From Datnioides undecimradiatus (Eukaryota > Chordata > Actinopteri > Lobotiformes > Datnioididae): a DNA stretch of 64,000 nucleotides. Under the pieces are notes generated by a model that had not been told where the DNA came from, made no database searches, and saw only the letters and a list, made by a program, of their open reading frames with translations. Shown in pieces: positions 24,729 through 38,989 of this stretch. A program made the position numbers and the translations under genes. Position 1 is the stretch's first letter. Every line of letters begins with the position of its first letter. The DNA is taken from the NCBI GenBank assembly GCA_008933995.1, contig WARS01000016.1:9379848-9443847 (forward strand), written 5' to 3'.

Positions 24729-27700
24729 AAGTATTTTGGGAAGACGTCCAGCTGCCGCGGTGAGAGTGACTAATGACCCCTTTCACAGCACAAACACCAC
24801 ATAATCAGAGATGCTGAGGATCTGTGTCTGCCCGCTGTCCTGTCTGAGTAATTACGCCAGGGACTCAATTAATCTACTACCCAACAATCAACCCAGCTGT
24901 ACATACTTGTTGCCCACTGCAGTGTCCCAGTATCTCAGTTTCAAGATGAAATTTTGGTTGTAATCCTGTGCTGTTTAATCTACAAAGTGATTGGATATCA
25001 AATAAAACTGTAATTTTGAAATTGTATTTCAAAACAATTTGTAGAATCCCACGACAGGTGAACAAACAATAGAACATCTAATAAAATATCACTGAAAACT
25101 GATAATTACTCTTAAGATTGAACCGGTCAGTGAACTTTCTTGCTCAGTGCTGTTAAATGGATTTGGCAGCAGATTGTTATGGGTGCATTTGTTCTGGCTT
25201 TAGAAAGAGATTCATGATGGTCACTTTGGTCTCATTGGCACCTTTTGATAGGCAGTAAAGGTTTGCAGCAAAAGCAAAGAAAAGTGTGTCAGGGACATGT
25301 ACTCTACTTCTACACAACACGACTATTTCAACCTATATTAACAAGTACTTGATTATTGGTTCATTGTTTCAGCTCTACTTGCGGCTGCATCTCAGGAAAT
25401 GAATTCACCAAATACAGATTCTGAAGAATCATCATATGACCTTCACCTAGGTAATAATGATTATAATAAGCAAAATCATGACTTAAACTATTAGTATAAT
25501 AATATTGATTGTCAGTATCGTTCCTGTATGTAATCAGGAAATAATTAAAACAGTATAGATATTCTTCATACAGACACAAGTTCAGTTTAAATAGTAGGCT
25601 ATACTCTCCTGTTCACCCTTGTTTAAAATATTATAAATATTATATGTGTTTTTGTAAAAGTAATACATTGTACAAAATACAATACAAAATAGTAATATGT
25701 TGTGTTGGTGAAATGTAGTCCAAATAACAGATTAAACACAACAAAACCTAACAAAGTGATACAGTTATCGGCATTTTAAATGGAACAACATTACAATTAC
25801 CAACTGTCATATTTAATGACTGTTGTTCAATAATGTATAAATTTGATAATAAGCTCTCATTAGCCGTATTCTCTTCCACAGTCTGCCTGCAGAAGGTGAT
25901 GTTAGCACACTAACATTTGATGCCATTATTCACAGTGGCATTGTGTACCAAAAGATTAGCATGCCGTCCTGTCACAGTGAAGACATTTTTAAATTTGAAT
26001 CACACCAATAGATTTCAGTTAGTACAATTATCAACTCTTCTTAAAGCTTATTTTAGAGACAGGTAAGTCATTTATTTTATAAATATTTCATGAAATAAAC
26101 AATATTGTGTGTCATTGGGTCTTGGCTTTAGATGGTCTTGCAGCAAAAGCCTGTTTCTGAGGAATCATTCATGTTTTAATGTGGATTACAACTGCATTTA
26201 CACATGGCTTTTTATGAGACAAGTAATAGATTCTACGCAGATGTGGTGGATATGCATTGCTATATTTGTGTTGAAGATTTTTTTTCTTCCTCAGCCAAAT
26301 AGAAATCCAATCACCCTTTCCCTAATCTGACAATAAGCAGATAGGCTTGGTGTTGATAGCGTTGGCTGTCTATGAATCTCAACCAGAACAGGAAATTATG
26401 CTACTACACTTGCCCGAGGAGAGTTATTAGTATGACATATGAGTTCAGAATATGGAATACCACTGTAGCTCATTTAGTTAGCAGTGATTTCAAAATTATA
26501 CAAAGGATTCTTTTTTTGTCTGAAAGTCAGTTTTGTAACAGTAAACAAACTTCAATGACAGACACGGATCAGTGCATGTTTTTGTTTCTGGATTCCAAGA
26601 GACGAAGGAAAGAACTTCAGTGTCATTTAACTGTAAGAAATGCATTTTTTTTATTATCAGAGTACACTCAAACTGACCAAAAAGAAAAGTGAAACAAACA
26701 TGCTGATGAAGTAAGAGTGATGTCCTGAAGTAATCCTAATTGATAATATGATTGGAATAGATTTATATATGACTAAATATTGTTTAAAAAACAGCAATAG
26801 TAATGTTTACAACAGCAAAGACACTATATAAACTCAATAAAATCTCACTGGAAGGAAATCTAAAAATGCCTGTAAAATGAATAATATCCTGCCATCAAAA
26901 TGCTGAGTAAAGCTTAGAGTGAACACATCAGTATCAATCATTCCCGGTGTCCGTTGCTGCAGGTAGAGAGAGGAGAGGCTGGTTTGTCTCAGTCGGCAGT
27001 GCAGCAATTATTTGGGTATTTTTTTAAAGGCTTGTTTAACTAAGATAAACATTTATAATAGCTATATATATAATTTTTTTTCGCCCTTATCGTGTGCAGT
27101 GTGGTTGAGCATAAAAATGGTGGTTTCAAAACTACATGCAAAGCAGTTAAATATTGCTTCCTTCTGCTTGTTGGGCAGGTGATTTGATAAATTGTTCTTG
27201 GCTCTTTACTCAAACGATTTCATTGCATGTACACTAAGACTAAAACCTTATCTGTAGCTTCATGTGGTTCACTGCATTCACCGCAGGTGTGTGTGTGTGA
27301 GTGTGTGTGCCCTATATCACAAGACAGAGAGGCTGCTGTGCAACCATACATGCTAGCTGTTTCCCATTTTTTCACTAGCCCCAGTCAGCTGCTGGAAGTG
27401 GAGGAACACATGGTTTGCGTTCTTCTGTTGCGATTATGATGTATTGATTATTATTATTGATACTGTAAGACTTCAGCAGCTGTATTCATCATTCAGCTTG
27501 TGAAAGCTTATAGGCGTAAGCAATATTGTGTGCTGGACTTAAGCTGTATGTCTGCTTTGATTTATTGTAAGTCACGCTTCGGAATGATGAGACAGAAATT
27601 ACACACTGGCTTTTGTTGAATGTTTAATGTTGGACGGTCAAGCAAGCCTCAGCATAGCATTGTCAATAAATACAGTGACCAGAATGCTCAGAGTCTTGCT

Positions 27701-29855
27701 TCAAATGAGGCCCACGGTTTGCTTGCAGAACTGTGTAGTCAACATAATATTTAATGCAAAAGTCCAAGACAGCCCAGGGCATAGTAAAATTTTAGCTGCA
27801 CTTGTGTCCCAGTAAATGAGGTCCCCTTGTGGCTGGCTGTCAATCTCTTCAGCAAACTTAGCAAGCTAGCAATGGCACTGCTGTATATTGCTCTGGGTTC
27901 CCTCCAAGCTTGAACTTCTTTCCCTTACCCATTTTATATTTGTAATAGAAATGTGTCCACTTTCATAAATTGTGCCGTGATGTATATACAGAGAAATATT
28001 TACATAAAATACCCAGCACACACCTTTGATGATGAACGGTACTTAATAAAATTCCTCTCCACATTGTTGTGACGCTTGTTTTTAAGCCTATACTTATAAT
28101 ATATATGAAAGAATGACAAAATGATAATGACTGATATTGATTTGAAGGAATTATTGTATTCATCAATATTAATGAAAAGCTTAGATTCACGAACAATGAA
28201 AAAATGAAAAGTTTCTCTCAAGGTTTAAACATATAACAGCAAATGTGGAATTGCTCGTCTCTCAATAGTCATATAGTAAATGCTGATCTCTTCACAAGAA
28301 GAGGTAAGTGCTTCGGTATTAACTAGAACCAGAAAGCGACAGCGAGTGTGTGTGTGTGTCATCATGGTAAACTGTGTTCCTGGACACATTTACTGCAGCA
28401 GGAAATACCACAGGCACAGTTTCATTACTTTGTCAATACTTTATATGACTTGAGACAGTCACAACTGTGACAATAAGGTGAGGCAAGGTTGGAAAGTGGG
28501 GGTGGTCTGATCCACGACTGCTCATATAAAAATGTAGTAATTACTGCTGAGTACACTTGTGGATGGTAACTTCAAGATACTGAACCATTATTCCCTACAG
28601 ACACTGTGTGCAAATAACCAAGACACAAAATACCAAACAGGCCACACAGACTTGGTTTTGGTCTACAGTATAAGTGATATAAGTGTGTTTGTGTTTCACA
28701 GACGGAAAAAAATAAAAGTTGTTTTTTTTTGGATACAGGTTTGGTTGTTTAAGCTTTTGTGTTGGAGACCAGACTGTGTATTGTTGAGAGGTGCAGATTG
28801 GATGGTGGCAGGTAAGTAGGTGAGCAGTGGGGGGATTAACAAGCACTCAGTGGAGTCTTGGCACTTCACCAGCTACTGAATAGAAGTTGTTGGAGGTCTC
28901 TCACAATCATCACCTATTGTGCTTGTGATTGTTGCTGCAGTCTGAATGGCCTGTGGACCAGGTGGACCAGCTTCCTGACATGGTTCTGTGCGAGCAGTGT
29001 ACCTCTGCGTCTTCATTTTGTTACACGTGTTTTGCACTATAGCTGATTCCTTCACTGCTGAGGAATATCATGCCCCACAAAGACAAAGTGAAGTGGTTCA
29101 AGGTCTGTAGCAGCAGGGAGATGTCTGTCTTCAGGGAGATGATGTTTGGCTGTCTGAAGAGCCCTTCCAGATGGTGAAGCTTTGAGTGTTCCTCAATCAC
29201 TATTTCTCCCAGAAGCACCACGCTAGAGGTGGTATCCGGCATCCTCATCAGCCTAGGGGGTCAATAAAAACACTGAAGGCACAGATAAAATTGACTGGCT
29301 TGGTTGGTCCAGTGTATAGTGGTACTTAGTTAGGGATGACCCAATCAAATCTTTCATTTGCTTTTCATATTGATATCAATATTTATGCTTTCATCACAGA
29401 AATGTCATTTCACTCCTGGAAATGAGTAAATACAGTTAGGTTGCAACAGCAAGTTTTTTTGAAGAAAATGTAGTAATAGGGATAGTTTATTATTATCATT
29501 AATTAGTAAATGTTTATAAATGTATCTGTGCTGGGTTATATTTTTTTCCCATCAGTGAGGTAGCTGTTATTTCTTGAGACCAGTTGTAATTTAATCAAAT
29601 TAAGTTGTCAGAGGGAAGACACAGACTCTAGGTGGTTTTGGTTGGGTAACTGTTCTAATGGAGGTGCAGAGAAGCATGCAGGATTGCAACTCTGCCTCCT
29701 GGTCTCATCTGGCCTGTCATGGTTTTGGTTCACAAATAATCTCGGTCAGATTTGTAGATATGAGAGCAGCCCCGTCCAAACTGGAGGGAATGCCTTAGCT
29801 TCTGATCAGATCGGATCTCAGCCACAAAGTCCATCGTTTATTTATTAAAGCTCAC
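24729..29855. other. Unassigned sequence
   Basis: Mostly AT-rich with no recognised gene. A GC-richer patch at about 28850-29250, just upstream of the mariner fossil, has open frames on both strands but no identifiable family; it could be part of an older element. A short (GT)n run lies near 28346-28359. Confidence 0.4.
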
Positions 29856-29859
29856 ATCA

Positions 29860-30155
29860 TTTGCTGGGTACCACCTTGACAGCTGGACTTTGAATGATGA
29901 CATGCAGCTAAACATGTCGTCCCTGGTCAGATTTAGGGGCCCATAGAAAACTACTGTGAGATTCAAGCTGAAGCGTTGCCGCTTTGATATGGTGGAGGAG
30001 GTCCAGAGGACATCCAGTGCAAATTGCAGATGGTGCTTTACAATGTTACATAACAGGACTTCCAAGGAGCAATCCAAGTATGGTTGGAGCACCTGGACCA
30101 GTATATCTGTACAAAGAGGCCTACTTTGAAAGGAGTGGCAGCCAGGTCTCAACAA
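29860..30155 (+). pseudogene. Decayed mariner transposase, C-terminal part
   Basis: The segment reads DSWTLNDD near 29880, like the W-x-L-HHDNAP catalytic region of mariner (SETMAR-type) enzymes. A piece like PDLAP follows, then FKLKRCRFDMVEEVQR at about 29963-30010, matching the family stretch LK..LKGRRFDTVEEIQ. After that the DNA still matches the coding text for the last 40 residues, ending ctactttgaaaggagtggca, like the YFEGDG terminus. Several stops and shifts make it inactive. It shares with the copy near 19.25 kb the unusual block cagatggtgyttta, so both belong to one lineage. The 5' two-thirds are not recognisable upstream. Confidence 0.75.
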
Positions 30156-33100
30156 TGTGATGGTACACCTTATAGATTAGTTTACTACTGTCTAGTGTAT
30201 GATAACTGTATGTATTGTCCATAGAGAGTAATGTCAGTGAAGTTCTGTTGGCAGGAGAGTTTGAATGGTTATAGACCTACGTTGTCTTGTCCCCAGCATT
30301 AACATTATACATCATCAAATGGAAGTTTAAGCTAACAGGAACCCTTTAGATAGGTGGTGCACCTTCAAAATGTCACTTCACTTTGGCTTTTTAAAAAAAT
30401 ATCAATACTTATGCATATGATGCAAGAAAAGTCAAATTTCACAGTTTTTTATTTTTATTTTTTTTTACTTCACAGTGAAGAGTGTTACCCTTATACTGGA
30501 TTTATACTTGGCGTCAGGAGTAGACAGAAGTAGGTTTTGATTTACAGTACAAATTGAGATAGTTGGAGAAAAACAGCCTTCATTCACCTAGTTCCTCCTA
30601 ACTGCTCTGCCTGGGTGGATGGTGGGCAGACAGAGTGCAAACTTTAACACTAGAGTCAGTGTATTTGCATCATGACACCTGAGTGTGGTTAGGTTGCGGC
30701 ACCTGAAGTGCTGTAGTTAAGGTTGGTGAAATACTGTGTTTTTAGTTAAATGCCAGCAACATGTCAAGTAAGTTTGTTAAACAAACAGCAGTTTTTCAGT
30801 CATCTTAACCAAGTTAATTAACACAATCGTAAAAATGTAACACACTGATAACTTTCACTCCGACTTGAAACTGTCCTATTTTATCTTGTGCCTGCAAAAT
30901 CTAATTTAGCCACCTTAAATTGGCACTTGCGCACCTTCAACACCAAAGATGGAGGACAGTGACAAGGCAGCTACTTCTGATGCTCCGTCATGAAACAAAA
31001 TGAAATGCGGAATTTCTCTTTTTATATGTGTGTGTGCGTGTGTGCTTGTTGCAGCTTGTATTAGACAGCACTGTAGCTTGTACTGATTTGTACTTCCTGT
31101 GATTAGTACAGTTGAGGGAATTTTTCATTCCCTCTCTGTATTTATGATTTCTGTATTCAGTCAAGACAGGAAATCCTGAGTCAGATGTGCACTAAAGTAA
31201 TCAGTTGAGTGAAAAGGGGGGTTGGGGGGTATTTGAAGAAATAAAAAAGAATCAATGTTGTCCTAGAAAATGAGATTCTTCTGAAAGCTTGGGAGAGTTG
31301 GGCTTAACCCAAATCATGAATCACTAGTTAATTAAGCTCTCAGTGAATGAATTTATTTGCACAAAAATAAATCATTTCCTCTATTGAGATGAAGATGGCC
31401 AGATGAAAAAGCAATCTCTTGTATTTCAATGCAGTTTCAATTTGCATGCTAGAGCCTGAATTGGTATTCATTTTAGATCTAAGTGAGACTCGAAAACAGA
31501 CTGCAGCCCTGCACTTTTGTCACTGGCTAATTAGTGAGTCATTTTCCATTCCTCCACAACGTACCACTTGGAATGACATCATATAGGCCTAAGATGAGTG
31601 TCATTTACGAAGATGAGGTATGTTTTGATAGAATTCAAAGTCAGTGATTTATTCCTGAAACATCTGTAATATTGTTAAATATTAAAGTAGTAAAGGCTGT
31701 CCATGGCAATAGCTCCGTACTTCATATTGGTTTTAACGTTCTTCTCTGTTGTATAGTTTGACCTTTTTGCCTTTATCGGCAGGATTTTACTTTCACAGTG
31801 TCAATGTTGTTTGTTAGAGGTTTTCAAACTTCACGAAAAGAGTAATGAGGAGAATTGGTACCCAATATTTACAATTTAAAAGTGTTTAAAATACTTCGGC
31901 TTCCTCTTCTCCCTGCTGATCACACTGACGTAATCACAGGTTACGTGTTAACAGGATGTTAAAATGACTCATTTAAAAGAGCATAGACCCTCCCACCCAC
32001 TACACGAAACTGCCAGTGGGTCAGGTGTTGTTAAAATCATAACCGCATATTTTTTTTGACTCATAATCATCAAACTGTGTGCTTTAGGCTGAGTTCACTT
32101 GTTTCATAGTGCTACTGGTGTGTGGCTGAGGTTGCTCATCAACAGCTGGACTGTGAATAACAAAGTTTCAGCCGAATGCTTGTTGTTGTTCCAGCAGAGC
32201 AAGAACTGCGGGCCTACAAATTATTTACAAACTAAAATTACATAAAATAGTTTAGAAGGAAATGAGAAATGAAAGTGATTCATTCTAGGAAACTTGAGAG
32301 AGGCCTTTGCCGTTCGAGGAGCCGTCTGATAGTAAGATGCCAGAGCCAATACAAAATGTTTTTCACTGATTAGGACACAGCAGGGCAGCTGAATCACCAC
32401 TGGCTCATTACGTACAAAACCTTGTGATCAAGGTAACTTTAAACAGGATCCTTGGCTGTAGCTCAGAAAAATGCTTAGAATGAAAAACGATTAGAGGAAA
32501 ACACTAAAAAAATGGGGGGAAAAAGAAAAGAAAGAACAAAATGTAAACCCCTCAAGAGAAAATAGTCACAAGCTGCATAACTACGCATAGACTGGATTGA
32601 CATTTAAACTGTCAAAGGGTAACTGTCAGGTAGCATGGATTTATTAAATGTTAGTCTTTCATGTATGAAATCCCCTTTTTATAAAATGGTGCTCTATCTA
32701 CTTCCATCTTGAGTAATGACATGCAGGATAGTGTATTATTATTGCTTCTATTCTAGTTCCAATAATGACCAGTTTTCAGGGTGGAAAACCTGATTCCAAA
32801 CACTCACAGCTTTCAAATTATATCTCAGTATACTCCTTTTCTTAGAACCTGTCCCGTCCTGTTCTGCATTTGTCTTGTTCCTGTTTTCCTGTGGCACCAT
32901 GTTGTTACCCAGCGCAGCACAGTGGATTTGTCCAAGATGAGGGTAATCCATTAATCAATAACAAAATAGCTACATCGGGGACATAATTTTAATATTTCAC
33001 AATCACCATATCATCATCATAAATAGAGTGCATTTATACTGACTGTTTTGAATAAATGAAAATGAAAATTGTTATATGAATTCTAAAAAGTCTTGAAATA

Positions 33101-36100
33101 AATATATTTACACATTTGTCAACTTTATTACAGCAGTAATTGTTTTAAGCTACAGGAAGCCTGATAAGATCAAAACATATTAAAACTCTTAAAATGTTTC
33201 TTTTATTGGAAAATTTATTCAAGAAACATAGTGTGCATAACATGTTTGCTATTTTAGATCTGTCATATCTGTCATTTTTCATTTTTTTAAATAATGGAAA
33301 TGCTGTTGCTAATATATTTTTTTTCAGTTTTCAGCTTTTTTAGAGTTTAGGATAGTTTGTGCAACATTCAGCTTTACCAGTTGTCCACAACTTTAATAAG
33401 AAGTCTGAAATTAACAATGAATTTTTCCAAGTATTTTTTGTGTAGCCAAAGCCTGCTATGAGTGTTGTGCCCCTGACCTCAGCTCTGGTCTAAAAATGAC
33501 CAAAAACGAACCTTAATTACAATGAATGTGGGCTTGCAGTTTATTTTAGTTTGAAGTTACACACATTGTACTGTTGCTCTCAGAATTCAAGTCCATACAC
33601 AGCTGAACATAACGTCATGTGAATAAACCGTTTGCACTCTCTTCACCCTTTTATTCACACATCACATGGAAAACATTAGATTTGTGTTTGTGTGAGTAAG
33701 TGTAAACTACCAATGAACCAACAGGCCAGTATGTACACTGTAGAGCGCCTAATACAAATGGTTCAAACCCCACTGTAGACATAAGTGAAGTGAAGTCGTG
33801 TGCAACAAAACTAGACAGCTATTAGACAAAATGTGCTGTAACACAAAATGAGCACTGTGGTTAGCTCACAGCAACATTCTTGTTAGACCACTCAGACTTT
33901 TTACATTAGAGTGCAACAATACCCATCTGCTCATCAGGTGGTCAGATTCATGAAGCTACCTTTTCTAATCAGCACCAGCCCACAGTGGCATCTCCAAAGA
34001 CACTGAAGGCAATTAGCTTAAAAAGCATTACTTGACATTTACCCTCCATGGGCCAGTGAATTGCTGACATTTGAAGCAGACTCACGTGGATGAAGACTGT
34101 AATTTTACTCTGACGGAGCAAGTGATGCGAGAGGTCAGAGGTCAGATTGTCTGCGCATAGCGTTCAAACACATAGCGTTAAAAGTCCAACCATCAAAATA
34201 AATGAGACAGAGCATTTCATCAGCTTCATATGTGGCTCTTTTCTGTACACTGTGGGTCGGTATTGGTGATTATATGCACATCAGCTGCGCCCTCCCAGCT
34301 GGGTATAACCACCCTGAATTGCAAAATTGTGGTCCTGTCTGGGAACTGACGCAAACTGTGTCAGCCCTGATGCTCACCTGAGTTGTACTGTTGATGTGGA
34401 ATATTTCAATGTACATATATAATGCATGCAACCAGTGTATGAGGCAGGTCTACTGTGGAATTGTTTACCAGGAGTGTCCTTAACATAACTCAGCTGGCAC
34501 TTTATTGGATCAAAGTACTACAAGCTACAACTTAAGTTGATTACGAAAACAGTCTCAATATATCACTGATGCCTCTGCATGACCTGCAAAACCAAACAAG
34601 ACCATCTGTAAGAGGATTGGCTGTTTCTAGTTATTTTTGATGCCTGTCACTGGGTGAAATGATTTATAGCATTAAGACAGGAAGAGCCCCTTTTTACATT
34701 TTCCAAAGCAGAGTTTCAGCAGTTTAATTTGTTCAGAGCTATATTGTGTGGTTAAGTTTGCTTTTGATAATGGCTTTAATAATATAAAGGATCTTTTCAT
34801 TTTCATTATAAATTTCATTTGTACAGTGGTATGGTGCAATTATTAATGATCAACTGCTTTTATGAATCAAAGCTTTTTGGGCGGAACAATTGCTATAGAA
34901 ATGCTTTTTAAAAGATTTTCTTATAATAACCAACTCTATTACTGCATTACAACATCTATGATAATACACTTTTACCTGATGAGGACCTCACTGCACAGGT
35001 GAGTGCTTTGGTACAGTTGGGCTGCTGGCAGTGGGGAGGACAAGAGGAGACATTAATATACTTGGCTGAGATGAGGGATGCAATCTTCATTTTTAAGTTT
35101 GCTGTCTGTAGGTTTTAACAACTCTAACCTTTTACTTTACTTTTTGAAAGAGGTGAACTAGGTTTTAGCCAAAGTAATCCTTATATCAGCGGTTTGTGAA
35201 ATGGATTTTATGAAATGTGAACATTTGTGAAATGAAATGACATCTCAGACTGTCACGACTGAAACATCTGAAACAACTGTATTCTGAAAAAAGATTTAGC
35301 AAGTAGTGAAGCTGTTCACTTCATTACTTGCATGATCACTATGCCTTTTACACTTAATCAGGTTTAGACATAATTGGAATAATTTAATAAAAAAGACTTG
35401 TTTCATGTCTGTGACATAATATATTCACTCTCAAGGGCCATTTTTTACAGAGCATGAAGGAAAAGTAAGCAAGAATCCAACTCTAGTTGAGTGTGTCCTA
35501 GGTTCTTCTGTCTTCCTGTAGTTGGGACATTAAGTTAGTTTGTTAAGTCAGTTAAACAGCATTAAAAGTCAAATTTGCTTTTAAACACTTTTAAACACAG
35601 AAACACTTTTTTAACCAACCTCATTGTGCTACACAATGAAACTGAATACATAGAATACAGTGATGGTAGATGAATACATCTTCTTCTTCCTTATATATTT
35701 TTTAAATAAATTCACCTCCTGGTTTTGGCCCAAATTACCTTTGTCATACTTGGTCACTAATGTATTGCCATGAGGGATTCTGAAAGTTGTTTATTAATTT
35801 AATATATTAGTAAATAGAGACTACCTTCTGGTTTAATGTAGATGCCATTTGTTGAATCTCTACTTTGTAGATTTGAATTCATATACACACACATACACAC
35901 AACTGGAGTGTTTATGCACGTGCATGTGTGTGTGTGGGCATACACATTCTTTGTAGTTTGCATTGGGTTGCAGCATGACTGATGATATCAAAGTCATTGT
36001 AGCGGTTTAGAAATTGTACATAGTTATGCATCAGTTTGATTCCTTTCCAGTTATAGTAAGTCATGTAATCCATGGCTCTCTAAATACCTTCACAGAAAAT

Positions 36101-38989
36101 GGAGCTCAGGGACTGAGGTCCCATAGAGCTGGAACAAATTGCGTGAGCTATAAGGGATGAAATTCAGCTGAAATTCAAGAGTTGTTTCATCGCCAGCCTT
36201 ATTCCACCACAAATGCTCACAGTTCACCTGATGAATTAGGGTTTCAACCATCGCATGATAACACTTGGTACTCATGGACTCATCTACAAGATTTTTAGTC
36301 ATATTGTTTTTGATAATAGATTCATTAAGATTAAAAGAAAATATGAATCATAATTGCCAAGGTTCAGAACCAGTAACAAGAGCCATGCTTCTGTGTCTTC
36401 AAACGGACTTAGTTAAGAACTCTGTGATTAACAGAGGTCAAGAGCGAAACCATGACCTTTCTCTGTGAAGTTTCCACTTTCAAACTTTGGTAAAGATGAA
36501 ATAATAGCATTTCTTTTCCAGCTAATTATAAAATGAAGAACATTCAGGTTAAGTTATGTATTCTAACGGGGTGACAGTTTAAAAGTATGTTACAACATGA
36601 CCCACTGGAACACTGCAAAAACAGTCTGTCTGCAGTAGGGCAAGCCACGCCAGGACATCTCTTAACTTTGCTTACTTTTTCATAAATGTTAAATTTATTC
36701 TAGAAACAGGTAAGGTAAACAAAAACTTTCACCCAGCCTGAGCCCTCTCTGACCTTGGCTGTTTTGTTTTTATACTTGCAGACTCAAACAGCTATAATCC
36801 AAGTATTTGTCCAATGTCCATTTTTGGAGTTTCAGGTTTTCATGCTCAAACTTTATTTCAAAACTTTGATTAAAATATGTGCTTGCAAGAACACATCACT
36901 ATTTCCCATATTAATGCATGAAACTCTACTAAACATATTTATGGTTATGGATATTGCAGGAAAGTAATCCTGAACCTGAGCTAGATAAATCATTCCTGAC
37001 TTTTGTAATTACCACAAGGCATGGCAATCTTTTTAAGAGTTGTTGAGACATCTCACTCCAAACAAGAAATGTAAACACCACGGTAGTTAAAGATTGAGTC
37101 CCTAATGTCTGTATGTTTTATCTTCTTTTTTTTACATTTTTTAAATTGTTGCTGGTGGTCTTACAAACTGACATTTCAATCTGAAACCTTAATCCAGATG
37201 ACACTGGATTTCTTAACAGCAGCGCCATCCGTCATTTGCTAATGCATATTAGTTGTAAGCGGGTGTAATTTTTCGGAGGCAGGGTTGCAAGCACTTTGGC
37301 TCATAGTATCACTCAGCATGTTTTCAAACATCCAGGCTTTCATGTCATTGAAGAGTGAAGGCTAATTACAGCCTCTCCTCCATGATGTGTTTTCCTTTGA
37401 TTTTTACAGGGAGCATCTGATTGTCTGACCTGAAAAGTATGCAGTGAGCCAGGAGATAGCGGTGCATTGTGTCCTATAATTAGTGGTTCTTTTGCATGTT
37501 AAAGTGAATAGAGATCCCAGTTGGCCAGGAGACAGCCAATTAACTTTCCCCTCTTCTTTCTGTTACGGCGTACTCAGCTTCTGAGGGAATAATTTACCCC
37601 GTCTTTCTCATGATAGAAAAACAGTCAAGTGTGTCTAACACTATCATTTACCCTGCTACATTTCATTCATTTTTGTGCACTGTCATGTCAAATCACAGGC
37701 AAAAAAAAAAAATAAAAAATAGCTTATTCTGTTCCGTTTGAGGAGCAGGTAATCAAAGTCTGTATGGAGGTTACAGATTTTGTGGAAAATATTTTATCAC
37801 CTGTTCTCTTCATTTTGGATAAAAACAATATAGTGAAAAATAAAATCACTTGAAAAAAGTTGGATGTAAATGACTAAGTGATAATTAACAAACCTCAAAA
37901 TTGCAATATGCAGCAATGCAAATAATGTAATTAAGCAGCAGTGCCAATGGTATCTGAAGGATTGCTCTATTAAACTTTATCCAAGAATCTACTTGGCAAC
38001 AATAATTGGGGCACCGAAAACAGATATTACCTCTTGTTGCCCATCAGCACTAAATATTTCACCTTAATCTGAAATCTAAATATTGGTGTGTCATCAGTCT
38101 AAAGTTATGCATCATTTTGCAGATATCAGCAATGTTTCAGTTTGCACACGACTTGTGGACAAAGGAACAATGTATGTTTCTGCACTGCAATTTTGTAAAT
38201 TTTGCAGTGTAGTAGGGAGATTCATTATTCCCCTTGGTTTTGTAAAAATCAGCAGTAATTATGCATACTGGGCCATGAACTAACAAACAGGAGAACTGAG
38301 TCATGGTTCCAGTGTGTCAGAGAAACACGGTGGTTTTATTCATATTGCTAACCAATCATAAGTTTATATAAGTATGTAATACTTCCCAACAAATATTATA
38401 CTTGTCATGTAAATTATGATAGGTCCTATTAGCTCTGGTTCGTTTGGTGTTAAATGATAATTTTGTATCCACCATAATCACAAACCTACAAAATAAAAAA
38501 AAAAAAAAAGATTTCTTGTTCAGTAGGTCCTACCTTGAATCTTTTTCATAAGCAATAAATTAATCATAAAAACATTATCCAGGCACCTTGCCAACACCAT
38601 CAAATACATAAAATGTGGGCTAACTGCCCACCTGAATACTAATGTTAATGATCATTCTGTTTTACATTATTTTATAAGCTGCTAATTGATTGCAAAGTAG
38701 CATATTTGATTTAACTGGACTGGAGAAAAGCCATGTAAACAAAAATTATCTGTATTAAATGCAAAAGTTAAAAAATTGTCAATCAAAGTTTAATTAGGTC
38801 TCGTTATTGATCACAAAGGGCAGCCAATCAAAAATGCCTAATAAGAAGCATTCTTATTAGCTGTTCCAGGGAAAACACGAGCAGTCTACCAAGGAAAAAG
38901 TCTGAGATGACTAGACCAAGGCATATTTATTACTGGTGGAAATTAGATAAATTGCTTTTCGAGTTAGTGTGAGCCCTGTGCCCTGCGTG
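30156..38989. other. Long unique stretch without genes
   Basis: About 8.8 kb with no coding frame above roughly 70 codons and no recognised mobile element. Two sub-regions look unlike random AT-rich sequence: 31320-31560 (ttaattaagc, atttgcatgc, ggctaattag) and 37195-37570 (taatgcatattag, ggctaattacag, cctataattagtgg). Both are typical of vertebrate conserved non-coding elements, but conservation cannot be tested here. A third such block at 38640-38960 borders the hAT fossil. Confidence 0.4.
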
